A stretch of 64,000 nt of DNA from Parastagonospora avenae f. sp. tritici 18332-5 (lineage: Eukaryota; Ascomycota; Dothideomycetes; Pleosporales; Phaeosphaeriaceae), in the NCBI GenBank assembly GCA_022559985.1, contig JAFJTR010000056.1, forward strand, positions 164,414-228,413. Direction: 5' to 3'. Below are positions 1-12,002 of this stretch, piece by piece; position 1 is the first letter of the stretch, and every line of letters starts with the position of its first letter. The translations under genes were made by a program, and so were the position numbers. The notes under the pieces are model-generated. The model was not told the DNA's origin. It saw only the letters and a program-made list of their open reading frames with translations, and searched no databases.

Positions 1-1753
1 TATTCGCCGCATCTCTTAGAAATTGAGCGCATACCGCGTTTGACTGTCAGAAGCTATTCCTCGTCTTGTGGATTCACGATTGCTTTTTCCTACGGGCTGA
101 CAGTCATATTGATCTTGTGAAACCGTGGAGGTCCCTGGTGCGTACGAACGCATTTGCCGGATTGCTCATCGCAAGACACGTATGCCATACGTTCATGGCC
201 GATATGTACAGTCCATCGTGTCAGCCCGGCAGGCGACGTCTTGCTCGGCTCTTGGTGGTTTCCACCTGCACTCGGTCAAGGTCACGAATTGCTTGTTGTT
301 GAGGCATGCAAACATACCCGGGACGCAGACCAGCTCCAGTTCATGGATGATTACCGCCGAGTCCTAGGATGCTGACTTTCGTATCCCCTCCTGGTAAAAC
401 CAAGTGTGCAATCAACTGACAATTTATTCTGCTTCAAATCGTTGACTTTGGCTGCACTAACAGCTTCACAAGCCGGCAGAGTGCGAGTCTGGACTGCCCG
501 CACTGGATATCTACGGCTGGCGCCTTACCAATCACCAGGTACAGTGAGGATATCGTGACTACTGCACGAGCGGTTATTTTTATCCTCGTTGTCGAGAAGC
601 TCTTCCTGCCCTTGCAGGCATTTGATTTCGCTAACGTAAATTACCCCAGGGTCTCGAGCCACGATGGAGTGACAAGCTTTAATATAAGGTTAATCTAGCC
701 GCAATGTTTGCAAACCTCTTCGAGATCTACGACAAGGGACAACCTCGACGAATCGTCTTACCAAAGCCTTTCTCTTCGGTGAAGCTCTATTTTCAGCATC
801 CGCCTCCACAACATTCTGCCGACGCATACATACGGGACTATAGATGAATGTCACTCGTCTAGTGGAGCCGCTTTCGCTATCCCTTGAGGGTTCACCACAT
901 TCATATCCAGCATCCAGGCCCTGTGTCACTATTCTAGGCTCGGTACCATGGGGTAATAGATTTTATCCAATTCAACCTCAATCTACACATGCCGTGCTCG
1001 CCCACGAGGATTTGGGACGATCCCCACAGGCGAGCAGAGGGTCTCAATGGAATCAGCAAACCGGGCATATTCAACATCACCCGCCTAGCGACTGCCGGTA
1101 CGCGTTACGACTTTGAGAACGACCCCACGTCCTCGCTGGTGCTCGGTCTGTGCATGCGAGCTGCATACAATGGCTGTTGCTCGGTCACCTCCCTTGGATC
1201 AGAGCTCTAGCATTATACCAGCTTGGCAGTGACCATACAGCGCTCTAGCTAGCCTAGATTGACTTCGCGTCCCATCTGGACGCTTCGCTGTCGAGCCGCT
1301 CCATCGGCCTTGTTTACCATGAAGTCTCACTCTGCTACGATGAAGTGGACGCTACTGAAAGCTCCAGATAGTAGCACCCAACTCTACGTCTAGCTCCAGC
1401 GCCACTGCCAAACATTGCAGCACAGTCTGCCGAAAACACGAACTCACCTGAGCAACATTGTCGTCTGGACCTATGAGCACCAGCGGCCCGCCGGTCCAGC
1501 CGTACTCGATATTGCTATTGGCACTTGGCAGCAGGTCTCTGAGTCGGCGGTGTGGTTACATGCTCGCAGATAGGTCTTGCCATACACTTGGGTGAGGTCC
1601 TAAGTATAGAGTGTGAGATGCCGAAGCAGTGGTATATAACCTGGTGCATGTCTCCTTCCAAATGATCATCACCCAACTTCCACTCTCGGTCTTCATTACA
1701 ATCCTCCCTTCAATCTCCAGCCTGCATCCTCGGATCATCAACTCTATTCCAAT
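1..1753. other. Gene-free 5' stretch
   Basis: No coding region could be supported here. Short open frames occur on both strands, but none has a recognisable domain or frame-consistent splice sites. One frame at about 989-1210 (+) reads like protein in its middle and is discussed as a finding. The last 150 bases are the promoter and 5' UTR of the secreted-protein gene that starts at 1754. Confidence 0.6.
1633..1639 (+). promoter_or_regulatory. TATA-like element of the DUF4360 gene
   Basis: The sequence TATATAA lies about 115 bp upstream of the ATG at 1754. It is followed by pyrimidine-rich sequence, a common arrangement in filamentous fungal promoters. The distance to the start is plausible for a core promoter with a short leader. 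The assignment rests on sequence and position only. Confidence 0.4.
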
Positions 1754-2490
1754 ATGAAGTGGCTCCTCGCTCTCGCTCCTCTTGCCGCGGCACTCCCAGG
1801 CCTTCCCACCGTCGAGCTTGGTGAAGCTCCTCCAGCTGGTTCGGTCAGTCACACATAGCTCCCCCACTTGCCCGCACCAAATACTGACTCAGACACTGCA
1901 GGTCACCATCAAGGGCGTCAGCTATGGAGGAACCGGATGTCCCCAGGGCACCATGAGCTCCCAGATCTCGTCGGACCGCACCATTGTCACCCTCATCTTC
2001 GACTCTTACATCGCGTCCACTGGCCCTGGCATCTCCGTCACGGAGCAGCGCAAGAACTGCCAGCTCAACGTTGACCTGCAGTACCCCGGAGGCTTCCAGT
2101 ACTCCATCTTGTCCGCCGACTACCGCGGTTACGCTGCCATCCAGAAGGGCATTACGGGCACTCTCAAGTCCACCTACTACTTCTCTGGCCAGACTGCTCA
2201 GGTATGCAGCCCCCACCGGTTTACCGAGACGAGATGCTGACTTGCCAACACAGACGTCCACCGAGTACAACTTCGTCGGCCCCGTCAACGGCGACTACCT
2301 CAAGCACGACGAAGCCGACTCAACTTCCATCATCTGGTCGCCATGCGGAGCCGCCGGCATGCTCAACATCAACTCGCAGGTGCGCCTGACCAGCACCAAC
2401 TCGTCGGCGACCGGTCTGCTCACCACCGACTCGACCGACCTCAAGTTCAGCCAAGTCGTGTACGTCCAGTGGCAGAAGTGCACCAAATAG
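1754..2490 (+). CDS. Small secreted DUF4360-family protein
   Basis: Three exons (1754-1843, 1902-2201, 2254-2490) encode 208 residues; all joins are in phase and both introns are GT-AG (58 and 52 nt). The N terminus (MKWLLALAPLAAALPG) is a clear secretion signal. The mature part has four cysteines (GTGCPQG, RKNCQL, SPCGAAG and the C-terminal QKCTK), a hydrophobic beta-rich middle and the GTGCP motif typical of DUF4360 proteins. That family is common in filamentous fungi as secreted or wall-associated proteins of about 200 residues, so the gene looks full length. Its biochemical role is unknown. The start was chosen because the signal peptide begins at this ATG and a TATA-like box lies 115 bp upstream. 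The next gene (F-box, minus strand) converges from the right. Confidence 0.88.
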
Positions 2491-3060
2491 AATGCTGAGA
2501 CGTGAGGTTTTTCAAGGGCGGCACGCAATCGCACAAGTGCGCTGGCTATCACGAAGTGGAAGGCATTCGAGGTGGGGGATTTGAAATGGAGGCTGTGCTG
2601 AGCAATGGAGCGTGGATCTTTGGGGTGATGGGCTTGCTTTCTGAGCTGGGCTTTCTGTTGATTTATTCCAATGGCTTGGACGCATCTCTGACGCCTCTGT
2701 CTCCTCCTTGTTGCTTTTGGTGATGTGACAGATATACATGCGCTGACTTGATTATCGCCCTGCCCGCTGCCGCTACGAGCACATGTCCTGCGGCAGAAAT
2801 GAAGTGAACACAATATAAACCGCATACCAGGAACGAAGCATGCGCACGTGCGAGTAGTCTAAAATCAGGTTCAAGGAACGCCTTTTGATCCTGTGTTGAG
2901 GACATGGGATCTTCTCGCGGCAGCCACCGCTACTAAGCACGCGCACCTCGCGCGTGGCAGCTCACTTGTGCCCGTGAGAGCACGTCTTATTCACACACCA
3001 CTTTTCCCAATATTTGCTGTCACGCGTTAACACCGGCTCTGTATGCGTGTGACTGGAATC
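2491..3060. other. Convergent intergenic region
   Basis: This is the shared 3' region of the DUF4360 gene (+) and the F-box gene (-). The open frames here are antisense or chance frames without domains. I see no RNA gene. Confidence 0.6.
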
Positions 3061-4726
3061 TTACCGCTGGATATTCGACACGGAAATGCCGTCATCGCCA
3101 AGTGTATCCATATCGTCCACGTGACCATTACAGCAGGGTACCGACATGGGCGTATCAGGGTACGTTTGCGGGAAGGCCAGGTGCCCGCCTTGCTCTGGCT
3201 CGTCTGTTCCCGCGTCCGACTCCAGATCCGAGTCGGGCATTGAGCCGTTACTTCCATCTGCGAAGTTGTCCATCTGATGCATGAAAGCGTCGTCGTCATC
3301 ATCGGGCATATCCCAGTCCTCATCTTCATCGCTGCTGTCACTCCCAACTAGGGATTCGTCTGGGATCTCCGCGCCCAGGACGCGCGACTCGTCGAAATGT
3401 TTCTCGTAATCGATGCGTCGGAGGCTCACCCAGTCCATCTTCGTCATATTTTCGCGAAGAAATGTGAGTACATCTTTCCAACGACTTCCATCTTTTAGGA
3501 GGACGTCGCGAAGTCGTAGGCCGCGTAGGGTTTCTCGATGTCTTCGGGCTAGGCCGATGATTTCATCCGCGTCAAGCCTCCAAGCCTGGATTCCGAAAGC
3601 TTGCAGTTTTTCCCATTTGACATTATGGAATATCTCCTCTAGCCGCAGTGTCAAGGGTCGGTGAGAAGGAAATCCAATGTGCACTGCCTCGATATTCTTC
3701 GCCGCTGTGAATATGGCCTTGGACAGGGTACTTAATTCTCGCATCCGGATATCAAGGTCCGTAGGGTCGTCGAAATGGAGCTCGAGACACGTGAGTCTTT
3801 CGGCCAGGAGACTTAGTGTCGTTGGCGGATTATTCGCCGCACCTAGAACACTTTGGGGGCTGAGCATAGGCGATGAGAAGCGTGAGCAAGGTGATCTTGA
3901 TTCAAAAAGTGCTGCTCCGATAGTCTTGGTGCTGTGAAGACACGCTTTGTGTCGTTAGTAGACGTTCTTAAGCATTTCAAAACAAGACTGCTGCTATACC
4001 TGGTGGCCATTTAAGTTCTACCAAGTGGTTGAGCTCAGCGTGGTTGCGGATGTAAGAGATAAGCGACGCGTCTGCCTGGTCCTGGACCCTCAGTATTTGC
4101 ACATGTTGGAGTGCAGTGAACGATGATATCGCCAAGTTTAATACTCGAGCATCCTCGCGAGTCTTCACGATGTCCTTCTGCTCGTTGACTTTCTGTACAA
4201 AGTGTCTGACATCGAGTGGACCGAGGCTGTCTTGAAGCGTAGGAAGGAGGTCTTGTACTCTCTCTCGTCCTGTAGATTTTGTCAGTGATAGACGGACACA
4301 AAAGCAGATGTAGATCAAGACCTTCGACGTAGAAGAACGGTACCATGTAACTGAATTTCTTCACCCGTTGAGCTAAGTGTGGCTGCCGTGCAATCAGTTC
4401 CAAACGTCGTAGACCACTTCTTGAGAACCGTGTTGTGACCCGCGACCATTGGTGGAGTACGCCAAGCTCAGCGACTGGATATCGGTGTACAAAGTCAGTG
4501 TAAGTCTCACACGCAGTTTGGTACATGTGCGTTACGTACACTTCTTGCAAGTAAGTCGGAAGTGAGCGATGTTGGAAGCTTGATCTGGTTCGGGCACAGG
4601 ATGTGGCTTGAAGCTTTCCTGCGAAAGATAGGCCCGTCGTTTGAGACTAATGAGCTTCTCTGGCTCAGAGGCAACATGTTCAAGAATGATACGGAGAAGT
4701 TCGTCGGCGAGGTCGAGGATACCCAT
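3061..4726 (-). CDS. F-box domain protein
   Basis: Four exons (4726-4540, 4474-4322, 4269-4000, 3944-3061) give 497 residues; the summed length is an exact multiple of three. The N terminus (MGILDLADELLRIILEHVA) is an F-box, and the first splice restores the usual continuation FRLTCKKFAELGVLHQW. It is followed by the RVTTRFSRSGLRRLELIA...HVKKF-like stretch found in many Dothideomycete F-box proteins. The middle looks leucine-rich. The C terminus, about residues 400-497, is very acidic (SDSSDEDEDWD and a run of Asp). F-box proteins recruit substrates to SCF ubiquitin ligases; the substrate cannot be inferred. The 55-nt third intron has a perfect CTACTAAC branch point. An in-frame ATG at 4750 would add eight residues, but 4726 has the better context (GCGATGG) and begins at the domain. 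Confidence 0.82.
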
Positions 4727-5996
4727 CGCGACGTGATAAACACCATACAAGGTCCAAAAGAAGCAGATGGCGGGGTTCAGAGCAGGATTTCTCTAATGAC
4801 TCGGGTGTCAGGAAGCGACCCGCGCACTAAAAAGACGCTCAGCGAAGAAGGTACGGCCCGGCACGAAGTACATGTGGCGGGATATCTGGCGATAGCAGCG
4901 GTGAAGTCGACTCAGGTGTCCGTGCAGTAACGTCTGACGGCGATGCTCTGCGAGGTCTCAAAGGTAGCACAGCAGCCAGAGGGGCAAGCGAAAGAAGAAA
5001 AGAGCATGGCCTTTCTGTAGCAGTCAGCTCAATGTCGCTGAAGTGTTGCGCAGGACATGTGGGCGCGGAATCCTGCACTGCGCCAGCAAGCGTGTCTAAA
5101 GTGCTGCAGGCTGTCAAGCTAGACCCGGCCAGCCCAATGAGGAGAAGCGATTTAGCCTTCAAGAAGCTTAGTGAGTCACATGACTGTTCAGTGTATGCGG
5201 GCAAGCGTTGGACACCCGTAGAAAGGCGGGAGCACATGGCTCCTCCCGAGCGAAAACAGTCGATTCGGTGTTGCGCGACAGCAGGGGTTGGTCAGCCTGC
5301 GGCCATCTGATTCGAGGCACACTCGCAGCTCCCCACATGCTACTGTCACTCTTCGAATCAGAGTTTGGTGGTCTTGGATGCATGCTTCGTTGGCAACGCA
5401 TTGGGGAGAGCGCTTCCGCACGCCAATCGGCCGCTATTGAACGTCATCCGGTCCCTAACATCGCCGTGATCTTGGGATGCGTTATGCCCGATAGCGCGTG
5501 GTGACGACACCTGAGGAAGGGCTGAAGCGCGTGTCATATGGTGTCTCTCATTGGCACATGGTATCTCATTGTGGCTTGGAGATTCATATGCTCCTGTGTC
5601 GACGACGCAAGAACATTGCGCTGTCATGTATGGCAATATCATCATCCGACTACTGAATACTCATGTCCCACGTCGCCTCGTCATTATCGTTGTACCAAAT
5701 CGTGTGCAACACTGATTCAGGTTGCACCGGCACAATCTATTTAAGCGATTTGCAGCCGGATCCTTACGCAATACTACTGCAGCCCTGCGGGTTTTCATTT
5801 CCAGTTCCCTGCTGATACTCGTATACTTATCACAGCAAAAGCATGCAGATCTGCGCTGTCGTATAGCTTCGGAACGCACGGTGTCGTAAAATGTCGTACA
5901 AAGACGCATACTGAACAATTTCGGGCATGTATGTGATGACTTGTCATTTCATCAATGTTGACAGCGATTCTCGTGCCGTGTTCTTGCAGGCATACC
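4727..5996. other. Intergenic region upstream of the F-box gene
   Basis: About 1.27 kb between the F-box start and the 3' end of the PPAT gene, both on the minus strand. I found no domain-bearing frame or splice-consistent gene. The part next to 4726 is presumably the F-box promoter. Confidence 0.55.
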
Positions 5997-7298
5997 TCAA
6001 GCTTTCGCTTTCGGCATCATGCGTTCATGGCGCTTTCGGCGTATCTCCGTGCTGCTCAGCTTGCTCTGAAAAGACTCATCTAGGCTTTGCTCTTCGCTGG
6101 CATCGATAACAGCAACTTCAAAAACTTCCAGCGGATCCCAACCTTGTTCTCTACGCTTCTCGTTCACAGCCGCACCGCCGCCTCTGGTTTCAAGCGACAG
6201 CGCAAGAGCGGTGATGTCCTTGTCAGTTATAGTTGGGCCGAAGGGGTCCCAGATCTCGACGTATTTGATAGTAAGACCAAATGGATAGCTGACATGAACT
6301 GCGTGGCCGTTTGGTCCAGGTTCGTTCAGCTCTTGCACACGGACACGTGCGTCGTCGAATGGACCAAAGTAGATGATGGAAGATAGGAACTCGTGGGTCG
6401 ATTCCTGTCGACGCTTCCAGCTCTCAAGATGGTCGGCGAACTTTTTGTTCTTGAGTAGTGCATCTCCAGTGATGCCGACAGTAAGTGTGCTCGGCGTTTG
6501 CTCAGACGCCTGTCTTCTCCCAAGAACGAAGGCGAACATGGTAAGAAGCAGCTTGTGACCAATGTGCAGGTGATCAAATGTACCACCTACCGCGACGGAG
6601 AGGTGGTTGACAGAGTCGGCCATTGGTGCAGTTTCGCGCGTCGGTTTCTCGACAGTCACGATGCCCCCACGTACCCTTGACGTTTTCCTTGGAGTGCTTG
6701 AAAGAGATATGAAGCTTTGTAAGAGGCGCTCGCCCTCTTCACTTTCAACAGAGTAGACGACATCCCAGGACCTGGGAGACCGAGCCAGAGTATGAATATC
6801 AATGGCTGGACCCTGCAGCTCCTGCTCTGGAGTGGTGTCAGCTAGAGGAGCCTTTGGCTGTCCATTTCTCGGATGCGCAACAAGTACAACACGGGCGTCG
6901 ACGGCGTTTGCATCTTCAGTATCGATGGCCTGCTTGGTTGCATTGATGCAGATGAGCTTGTAGAGATCCGCTACTAACTGCTGCGTGGTTGCATAGAGTG
7001 GCCCTCTTGGTGAGTCTAGCTTGCCATAAAGTTCTGGGACCGGCAAGGCAATGTCGAGCAAGACGCGCTTGCAAGAAGCGCGCGCGAGTTCTTTCAGCAC
7101 AGTAAATACGGGCGCGTTGTAGGCGGCCTTGAGCGATGCATACGATGAAGGACTTGGCGGGGGAGGTAGTAGCAACAGCGCTCGCATGGGTGATGACGCC
7201 ATAGCAGTGAAGCGTCGCACACGTGAACTGAAGCAGTGACCAGTAATGGTGGGGATGATGGACCTGGTGCTGAGATAAGCAGCTCGTGGTGGTCTCAT
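5997..7298 (-). CDS. CAB4: Phosphopantetheine adenylyltransferase (coenzyme A synthesis)
   Basis: A single exon of 433 residues. The C-terminal half holds a nucleotidyltransferase domain from about residue 230, with VAVGGTFDHLHIGHKLLL carrying the ATP-binding TxxHxGH-type motif. VGITGDALLKNK and the late STEIRRKR (ISSTxIR-type) motif follow. This is the eukaryotic PPAT/Cab4 layout, in which 4'-phosphopantetheine is adenylated to dephospho-CoA. The first 200 residues are the less conserved fungal N-terminal region. The ATG at 7298 is followed by an Arg/Ser-rich stretch. Later methionines at residues 33 and 38 are possible alternative starts, the second giving a protein that begins MRALLLLPPPPSPS. 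The promoter is a 247-bp spacer shared with the divergent WD40 gene. Confidence 0.9.
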   Translation of the reverse strand: MRPPRAAYLSTRSIIPTITGHCFSSRVRRFTAMASSPMRALLLLPPPPSPSSYASLKAAYNAPVFTVLKELARASCKRVLLDIALPVPELYGKLDSPRGPLYATTQQLVADLYKLICINATKQAIDTEDANAVDARVVLVAHPRNGQPKAPLADTTPEQELQGPAIDIHTLARSPRSWDVVYSVESEEGERLLQSFISLSSTPRKTSRVRGGIVTVEKPTRETAPMADSVNHLSVAVGGTFDHLHIGHKLLLTMFAFVLGRRQASEQTPSTLTVGITGDALLKNKKFADHLESWKRRQESTHEFLSSIIYFGPFDDARVRVQELNEPGPNGHAVHVSYPFGLTIKYVEIWDPFGPTITDKDITALALSLETRGGGAAVNEKRREQGWDPLEVFEVAVIDASEEQSLDESFQSKLSSTEIRRKRHERMMPKAKA

Positions 7299-7545
7299 GG
7301 ACGGGCAAGGCGTAGTAGTGTCACAGAGGCTCCTGGCGTGAATGTGCCCTATGAGGGGGAGGTGTGGTTAGTGTGGGGTGGAGGCGGGAAGTGCCGAGAT
7401 AGAGCCGTAGCAGAGCACCACGACGTTGACCGCAGTCGCACCGCTCCGCAGGCTTCATTCCACGTCTTTGAGCGCCGCAGCAGCGTCCAGTCCGATCCTC
7501 TCGTACTGTAGACAGCGCCCGGAGCTGTCGACTCGGTGCGCCGCC
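7299..7545. promoter_or_regulatory. Bidirectional promoter between PPAT and the DCAF7-like gene
   Basis: The ATG codons of the two divergent genes are only 247 bp apart, so both promoters and both 5' leaders must fit in this spacer. I see no clear TATA box. Evidence is positional only. Confidence 0.5.
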
Positions 7546-9882
7546 ATGCCTTTCGGCCACCACCACCAGAATGCGCAGAACAACCCGGCGGCTGGGATAT
7601 ACCAAGCCGCGGCGGCATTGGGCAGCATAGGCGCGCCCATGGGAAATCTGCGCGTCGCAACGTCAGGCCAAACCAGCGCAGGCACCGACGCTTTCCAGCC
7701 CACCAGCAGCGTGCAGTCGCCCATCGAGCAGCCCTACACGGCACCCCCAGCAGCGCAGGCCAGCTTTGAAGCCCCGCGGCGAGCGCCCACCGGCACTGCG
7801 AGTCGCGCATCTGCGCCCGAATCCGAGCTTCATATCCAGACGGCCACGGCGACGACAGCGCCCGCGCCCGCACCCGGACACGCACACGCACACGCACCCG
7901 CCCCAGGCCAGCCGCCGCCGCCGCAGCAGCAGCAGCATCAGCAGCATCAGCAGCATCAGCAGCAGCCAAACATGTACAATTCACCCGACAACTACGCGGC
8001 CCCGAGCATGCAGCTGCAGCAAGCAACCCCCGGGGGCGCGCAGTACGGCGCCCCCTCCTCGCAGCCCATCCCCAACGCGCTGCAGCCTGCCGCTGGTCCT
8101 GCCCAGCAGCGACCCGCGCCTTCCTCAGCATACACGGCGCCCGCAATGGTGCCCACGCAGAGCCAGATCCCCAGCAATGCCCAGCAGTACACACTCCCTA
8201 CGCGCTCCAACACCATCCACCAGTCGCAGCCTTCACCACATTCTTCGCACGGCTATTCGCGATCGAGTCCAGCTGGCCTGGGCCCCGACCAGAAGTACAT
8301 TCCCTTTTCCAACACGCCTGAGCAGTCCAAGTACCCTCCCAACACGCCCTCGCAAAAGTACTACCCTTCAACGCCCTCGGGCGCTGCCTCCCACTCGCCG
8401 CTGGGGCTCGCCGATATCAGGCCACGCGCAAACTCGACCATGGATCAGGAGGGCCAAATGGGACACGGGAATGCCATGACGACCGAGCAGGGCAAGGTTG
8501 CTACCAACAGCAATTACCTCGCCCCCTGGAGCATATATGCATACGATTGGTGCAAATGGGCGGTTCCTGGCGGCAACAGCGCGGGCAAGATGGCCGTGGG
8601 CAGCTATCTTGAAGACAATCACAACTTTGTAGGTGACTTCTAATGTGCGCATGCATGCGCCTGTGCTGACAACGGCGCAGATTCGTATCTTGGACACTCA
8701 GATTGTGCCCCAGGACGTCACAGCCCCCGGCGCATCACCATATGGCCTGGAATACAGTGCCGTCGCCGAAGCCACATGCTCGTTCCCCGTCACGCGAATA
8801 CTGTGGGAGCCACCCTCGTCCCAGAAGCAGTCGACCGACCTCCTTGCGACGTCCGGCGACCATTTGCGACTCTGGTCCCTGCCACAGAGCTCTGGTAACA
8901 CCATGAGCAACACCATCACAAGATCCTCCTCCGTAAACACACGAGAGCCTCAACTGCCTAAACTTACGCCCCTTGCCCTCCTCTCCAATTCAAAAACCCC
9001 TGAACACACTGCGCCACTCACCTCTCTTGATTGGAACACCTTGTCTCCGAAGCTCATCATCACGTCCAGCATAGACACGACATGCACCATTTGGGACATA
9101 CCCTCACTCACTGCCAAAACGCAGCTGATTGCACACGACAAGGAAGTTTTCGATGTGCGTTTCTGTGCCGGAAGCGTCGACGTGTTTGTAAGCTGTGGAG
9201 CCGATGGTAGCGTGCGCATGTTCGACCTGCGCAGCCTCGAGCACAGTACCATCATCTACGAGCCTTCTGATAAGAATGGCGACCGTGACAAGGGTAGGCC
9301 TTAATGTCGCTAAGCACACTGAATATCACTGACATGCTCAAAGGTTCTCCGACAAGCGGTCGAATGTCACCCACCAAGGCCCAGCAGACCATGTCGTACG
9401 CGCCCCCGCTGCTCCGTCTCGCCGCCTCACCCCACGATTCCCACCTCCTAGCCACATTCGCTGCCGATTCAAACCTGATCCGCATTCTCGACGTGCGGCA
9501 GCCTGGGCAGGCTCTTCTTGAGCTCCGCGGACACTCGTCGTCAGTAAATAGCATCGAATGGAACCCCTCACGGAGAGGTATGCTAGCCTCCGGCGGAGAT
9601 GATTCACTCGTCCTGGTCTGGGATCTGTTACACGCAAACAACGGCGCAGCAATAAGTAGTGAGCATGCAGCCCCGCCGCAACCGCCACCAAGCGCACATC
9701 CTGCAAATGGAGCAGCAGGGGCACAGAATGCGCCTGTTGGCCAAAAGGGGCCGTATGCTAGCTGGAGATGTGATTACGAAGTTGGGAACATTAGCTGGGC
9801 GCCACAGAGCGCACTCACGGGGCAAGGAGGCGAGTGGCTCGGCGTCGCTGGAGGAAGAGGGGTTTGGGGGGTAAAGCTATGA
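7546..9882 (+). CDS. WD40 protein, DCAF7/TTG1/An11 family
   Basis: Three exons (7546-8628, 8681-9293, 9344-9882; introns 52 and 50 nt) give 744 residues. The first 330 residues are disordered, rich in Gln, Pro, Ala and Ser, with a Gln/His tract encoded by CAG/CAT repeats. The WD40 part starts near residue 330 with LAPWSIYAYDWCKWA. It then matches the DCAF7 pattern closely: LLATSGDHLRLW, SSIDTTCTIWD, KTQLIAHDKEVFDVRF and SCGADGSVRMFDLRSLEHST. DCAF7 relatives are seven-bladed scaffolds that bind kinases and CUL4-DDB1 ligases; the long N-terminal extension is a fungal feature. The ATG at 7546 has a strong context (GCCGCCATGC). The same frame is open to 7426 but upstream codons look like leader sequence. 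An alanine/proline linker interrupts the last blades (about residues 640-690). Confidence 0.88.
7868..7970 (+). repeat. Coding microsatellites (CACACG and CAG/CAT)
   Basis: Two adjacent low-complexity tracts lie inside the first exon of the WD40 gene. One is a CACACG/CACCCG tract coding His-Ala repeats at about 7870-7905. The other is a CAG/CAT tract at about 7924-7966 coding Gln-rich sequence with spaced His. Both stay in frame. Such tracts vary in length between strains through replication slippage. Confidence 0.85.
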
Positions 9883-12002
9883 AATGGTGACACTCCATAG
9901 CTTTGCGATCAATGATAGATGCCTATGGCCTGGTTGAAACATCTGGTGGATGGTCTGTACTGGTGAGCTCGCGGCTTTCATTGTTACGGCTCTGCTTCGG
10001 AGGGAGTAGAAACACCTCGCCGTACTTGCTGGCGTTTGTGACGCGGCTCGAGCAAGGAAAACACCTAAGCTTTCTGCAGCAATTTCGGAAAATTGGTCGA
10101 AACGAAACTGATCGATCACACGTGCATCATCAGTGTTTGCTGAGCAACTTCACTCATTCAATTTCATGTTAGCACATTGAAAAGAAAATGACTTCTGATC
10201 ATGAGGCTGAAGATCGATCTGAGCAGTTGGGATGTAGCAGAAGCTGTGCATAGAAGTACGGGCCATGTGTGTCTGAGGAGGAACTCGGAGCCGGGATCGG
10301 GCGGCGGTACTTGGCATATCGTACGACTAAACATTCGACACTAAGAAAACCTGACCCAACTAAAATTGGCGCATTGAACTCTGCATCGGGATTGGATGTC
10401 GTGGTGTAGGTCCGAATAATCAAGTGGTGACGTTACGGAGCTGACCACGCTAGCACTTAGCAACACGTGGGCTTCCGGGCTTCAGCGCTGACAGCAACCA
10501 GCAGTGTGGGCGAACCGCGATCGACCCGTCTCACAAAACAGAGTTCATTGACAGATGTTGGCCTGAGGTGAGCATCTACCGGTACCTGTCAAACTTAATC
10601 GTGAATTGTTGCGAAGCCTTTGGAGGCGCTGTTCAAGCTCTCGCCATGCACATCTGTGCGACGTTTACCCGTCGCGACTCGCTTTCATCCTTCCGCCGCA
10701 CTAGCATCTTGGCTGCTTTTGCGAGGCTGGATGCAATTCTCCGTTGCCCTTGGCAAACATCTCATGGTCCATCACTTGCTATTCTTGACCCTGAGGCGCC
10801 AAGGCAACAACCTCGATCTTCGCCTGAAAATATCGTTCTCGCCTTCACCTTCCGCATTTCCCCAGGTTTCACGTATGGCCTGATGCCGAGCCCCATAGGG
10901 CAAAGGCCGGTTTGAGCCTTGGTTCGTCCGTGATCGAAAGCCGTTAGATAGGGCTTAACAAGGGGCAATATGGGGCACCGAGGACCTGTCAAATCGCGGC
11001 TCGAGCGGTGCAAGAAGGTGAGCCCTGTCAACTGTCGCAACCTGCTCCCGGAAAGAGACACGAGATGCCAAGGGGTATGTGTGAGCCTGAGGGCGGTGTT
11101 TCAGTCTTGGGGCCACGACTCGGCTCGCAGCCTCACGAGAAGGCGACAACACGCCACTCTCAGCATTCTCAATCACTGTCGGTTTCCACTGTAAAGCAGA
11201 ATGAGTTGGATGCCTGACGCTTGTAGTGAACGTTCCATCGTTGGAATCTGACTTCGTGAACGTTATACAAGCAGTGAACGATATGTGAGTGGGGAAAATT
11301 GTAGTGCAAGTAGCGACTTTCGCAAGCTGACCCTTTAGTCCGTGCCGTACCAATCTGTATGCGAAGCTTCCCATTTGTTTCAGTGCCTAGATTGCGGAAA
11401 GATTCCCTAAGCAGCTGTCATACGGCTCTTGACCCCGGTCCAAGTGCTCTGGGCGGTTCTTAAAGCACTCGAATCTTGTCTTGGTACCCATGCCCCCTTG
11501 GCTTCCCTATCTTGCCGCTTCCTTCGGCTTCCTTCCTACCAACCCCGCGAGCGGCGTTCTCAAGGAGTCTTGTGCGTGTGACTTGGCAGGGCATCTTGGC
11601 CCTGCACCCACGGAGACAATAGTCCTAGGTTTGGTTTCGTTAGCCACGCAAGACACCAGGCGAGAGCAGTTATATACCTAATTTCCTGCCATGCAAGAGT
11701 GAGGCATCCAGCATTCAACTTTCACGTTTCCTTCTTTACGTGTTTGTACATTCTCTAATCGCTTTTACATTCTTTACGGCTGCGCCGCTTTCATTTAACT
11801 GATAATACTTTCTCGGGTAGATCCTGTTGTCTTCATCACCGTCATTCTTCTTGGCTCCGTGTAGACCTCCACCTTACCGTCTTACTGTCCGCGTATAAGG
11901 CCTATCGCTTCTTGGAGGCTCGGCAACATCAGCATATAGACTCGCTGCCTATCTGTACATTCTTCGAATTGTTCAGTCACTCCCTCACATTCTTTCTTCA
12001 TC
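9883..12002. other. Gene-free 2.1-kb region
   Basis: Between the WD40 gene and the carbonic anhydrase gene, both plus strand. The longest frame (10955-11374, minus, about 139 codons) has no recognisable domain and no splice partners. From about 11690 the sequence becomes pyrimidine-rich on the plus strand, as expected for the promoter and leader of the next gene. Confidence 0.55.

Noticed and set aside
1845..2288. 147-codon minus-strand frame over the DUF4360 gene
   Set aside because: It overlaps the exons and introns of a well-supported secreted protein gene and has no domain.
7349..8194. Long minus-strand frame (281 codons) opposite the WD40 gene
   Set aside because: It is antisense to a GC-rich, repeat-bearing exon with strong DCAF7 similarity; its composition (Arg, Ala, Trp, Cys rich) is typical of antisense shadows.
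10955..11374. 139-codon minus-strand frame in the 2.1-kb gap
   Set aside because: No domain, no splice partners and an amino-acid make-up like random sequence; kept as noncoding.
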